Assembly (NCBI GenBank): GCA_020861125.1
Contig: JAJBSZ010000059.1
Coordinates: 1-7,140 of the forward strand
Source of the DNA: Planctomycetota bacterium
GTDB taxonomy: Bacteria; Planctomycetota; SZUA-567
Reading direction: 5' to 3'
DNA: 7,140 bases
The stretch's first letter is position 1. The number at the start of each line of letters is the position of its first letter. A program made the translations under genes and the position numbers. Of this stretch, positions 5,679 through 7,140 are shown piece after piece. The notes beneath the pieces are model-generated. The model saw nothing but the letters and a program-made list of their open reading frames with translations. It was not told the DNA's origin and did not search any database.

Positions 5679-7109
5679 ATGCCCAATACCCTGGACGACA
5701 GTATCCAATACTGCAAACACGTCGGTCCGGCCCGGGCGGAAGATTTCGCCCGGCTCGACGTGCATACTGTCAGGGATCTCGTCTGGACCTTTCCCCGCGA
5801 CATGTCCGACCGTTCCAATCTTCATACCATCGCCGACTGTCCGGAGGGGTCTCCGGTCACCATCGTCGCCACGGCCGTCAGCGTGGCTGAGCGCGCCGCC
5901 CGGCGTCGGGGCCGGGGCGGCGGTCGCGGTGCGCCGGTGAGCGTCACCACCGCCGAGTTTACCGACGAATCGGGCAAGCTCCTGGAGGTGACCTGGTTCA
6001 ACCAGCCCTGGTTGAAGGACAAGCTGGCGGGCAATCGGGTGCTCCTCCACGGCAAGGCCCGCCGCCGGGGCCGGCGGCTGGTGATGGAGCACCCGCTGTA
6101 CGAGATCGTTCCGGGCGACGCTCCCGTCGCCACGCTGAATTTCGGCCGCATCGTCCCCATCTACCCCTGCACCGGCAACCTCTCCCAGGCGGTGTGGCGG
6201 AAAGCCATGGCCCACGCCCTGGATACCCGGCTGGAAGGGCTCGAGGATCCGTTGTCCGAGGAACTCCGTCGCCGGCGGGATTTTCCCGAACTCCGCGAAG
6301 CGGTGCGGGCGATGCATTTCCCGGGCGATCGCGGCCAATGGCAACGCGCCCGGCGGCGGCTGGTGTGGGATGAGTGCTTTTTCCTGCAACTGGCGGTACT
6401 GGCGGCGCGGCGCCATGCCCTGCACGACCTTCCCGGGCGGCAGTTCGTGATCGGGCCGGAACTGGACAGCCGTATCCGCCGGCTGTACCCGTTCCGCCTC
6501 ACCCCGGCGCAGGACAAGGCGGTGCGGGAGATCGCCCAGGACATGCGGAGCCCGTTGCCCATGCAGCGGCTCCTGCAGGGAGACGTCGGCAGCGGCAAAA
6601 CCGCGGTCGCCGCCTATGCTCTGCTGGCGGCGGTGGCCAACCGAACCCAGGCCTGCATCATGGCGCCGACCAGTCTGCTGGCGCGGCAGCACCACGAGAC
6701 CTTCACCCGCTTTCTCGCCAACAGCGACAACGCCCGGGTCCGGATGGGCGTGCTGGTGGGTGGCATGCCGGCGGCGGAACGGCGGGTGGTGGTGGAGCGG
6801 CTGGCCAACGGCAGCCTGGACATCGTCGCCGCCACCCATTCGGCCATCGGCGACCATGTCGCTTTCCACGATCTCGGGCTGGTGGTGATCGACGAACAGC
6901 ATAAATTCGGGGTCCGGCAGCGATTTGAACTGGGGCGGAAGGGCGTACGTCCGGACACCCTGGTCATGACCGCGACGCCCATCCCCCGCAGCCTGGCCCT
7001 GTCGGTGTACGGCGACCTGGACCTGAGCGTCATCGACGGTTTACCGCCCGGCCGCAAACCGGTCCTGACCCGGTGGGAGCCGCAGTCGCGGCCCGGCCGG
7101 GGGTGGTAG
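5679..7109 (+). CDS. recG: ATP-dependent DNA helicase RecG, interrupted by an in-frame TAG
   Basis: RecG remodels stalled replication forks and branched recombination intermediates; it is a cytoplasmic superfamily 2 helicase. Visible parts: an N-terminal segment (about 6-46) ending in the conserved FPRDMSDRS; an OB-fold wedge domain (about 58-145); a linker up to about 265; and helicase domain 1 with QGDVGSGKT (Walker A, 300-308), MAPTSLLARQH (328-338), ATHSAI (385-390), IDEQHKFGV (404-412) and MTATPIPRSLALSVYGDLD (430-448), followed by LPPGRKP. The frame then meets TAG at 7107-7109 after residue 476. Normal RecG has about 690 residues, so helicase domain 2 would be lost. The same frame goes on past the TAG with RecG-like sequence. 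The ATG at 5679 aligns with the usual RecG N-terminus; its ribosome site is weak (AGG at 5671-5673). As it stands the product would lack helicase activity unless the TAG is read through. Confidence 0.95.
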   Translation: MPNTLDDSIQYCKHVGPARAEDFARLDVHTVRDLVWTFPRDMSDRSNLHTIADCPEGSPVTIVATAVSVAERAARRRGRGGGRGAPVSVTTAEFTDESGKLLEVTWFNQPWLKDKLAGNRVLLHGKARRRGRRLVMEHPLYEIVPGDAPVATLNFGRIVPIYPCTGNLSQAVWRKAMAHALDTRLEGLEDPLSEELRRRRDFPELREAVRAMHFPGDRGQWQRARRRLVWDECFFLQLAVLAARRHALHDLPGRQFVIGPELDSRIRRLYPFRLTPAQDKAVREIAQDMRSPLPMQRLLQGDVGSGKTAVAAYALLAAVANRTQACIMAPTSLLARQHHETFTRFLANSDNARVRMGVLVGGMPAAERRVVVERLANGSLDIVAATHSAIGDHVAFHDLGLVVIDEQHKFGVRQRFELGRKGVRPDTLVMTATPIPRSLALSVYGDLDLSVIDGLPPGRKPVLTRWEPQSRPGRGW

Positions 7110-7140
7110 CTCACCAGGGGCGACCTCGCGCGGGGCCGGC
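7110..7140 (+). pseudogene. recG: In-frame continuation of recG beyond the TAG, off the right edge
   Basis: Ten codons directly after the TAG, in the same frame, read L-T-R-G-D-L-A-R-G-R, and the next codon begins with C. In RecG proteins the helix leading into helicase domain 2 commonly ends in a pattern like EELxxGRQAY, so this matches expected coding sequence, including a likely Gln next. No shift of frame is needed. The TAG would replace a variable residue in that helix. Whether this is a broken gene, a base error or a recoded codon cannot be told from the window. Confidence 0.75.

Noticed and set aside
5478..6902. Minus-strand open frame of 474 codons
   Set aside because: It is antisense to recG and its leader. 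The recG frame carries Walker A, DEQH and TAT motifs, so this is a shadow.
7095..7110. Frameshift at the run of five G (7099-7103) as the cause of the recG stop
   Set aside because: The RecG-like residues after the TAG are in the same frame as those before it, so an indel would break rather than restore the match.

Overview
The window is GC-rich bacterial chromosome with five protein-coding genes and no mobile element, CRISPR array, rRNA or tRNA that I can see. Two genes encode secreted proteins with clear signal peptides, and the calcium-pump gene carries the PMCA-type motif wording common in Gram-negative bacteria. I would guess a Gram-negative lineage, possibly of the Planctomycetes-Verrucomicrobia-Lentisphaerae group. 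That placement rests on protein wording and base composition only and is low confidence.

Layout. Bases 1-2197 (minus strand) hold the first 732 residues of a PMCA-type calcium P-type ATPase that runs off the left edge. A 431-base divergent gap (2198-2628) carries an imperfect palindrome and two hairpins. It leads into a 97-residue secreted, histidine- and proline-rich small protein with a glycine-zipper tail (2629-2922, plus strand). A strong GC-rich hairpin (2945-2979) separates that gene from a convergent gene for an unidentified 229-residue secreted protein (3021-3710, minus strand). The promoter region of that gene contains a nested 34-base palindrome. Upstream on the same strand is a MATE-family multidrug/cation antiporter (3819-5390). 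It is divergent from recG (5679 onward, plus strand), which runs toward the right edge.

The genes do not form one obvious pathway. The calcium pump and the histidine-rich exported protein share a divergent control region and could both serve metal-ion handling, but this is inference. RecG (branched-DNA helicase) and the MATE transporter are ordinary housekeeping or accessory functions that sit side by side.

The most notable anomaly is in recG. The reading frame meets a TAG codon at 7107-7109, after residue 476 of a protein that is normally close to 700 residues. The ten codons after the TAG, in the same frame, continue the RecG-like sequence (GDLARGR, the usual lead-in to the GRQAY segment of the second helicase domain). 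The candidates are a nonsense mutation, a base-call error, or read-through/reassignment of TAG. None of the three genes with a visible stop and no interruption uses TAG. I saw no clearly new multi-gene system here.
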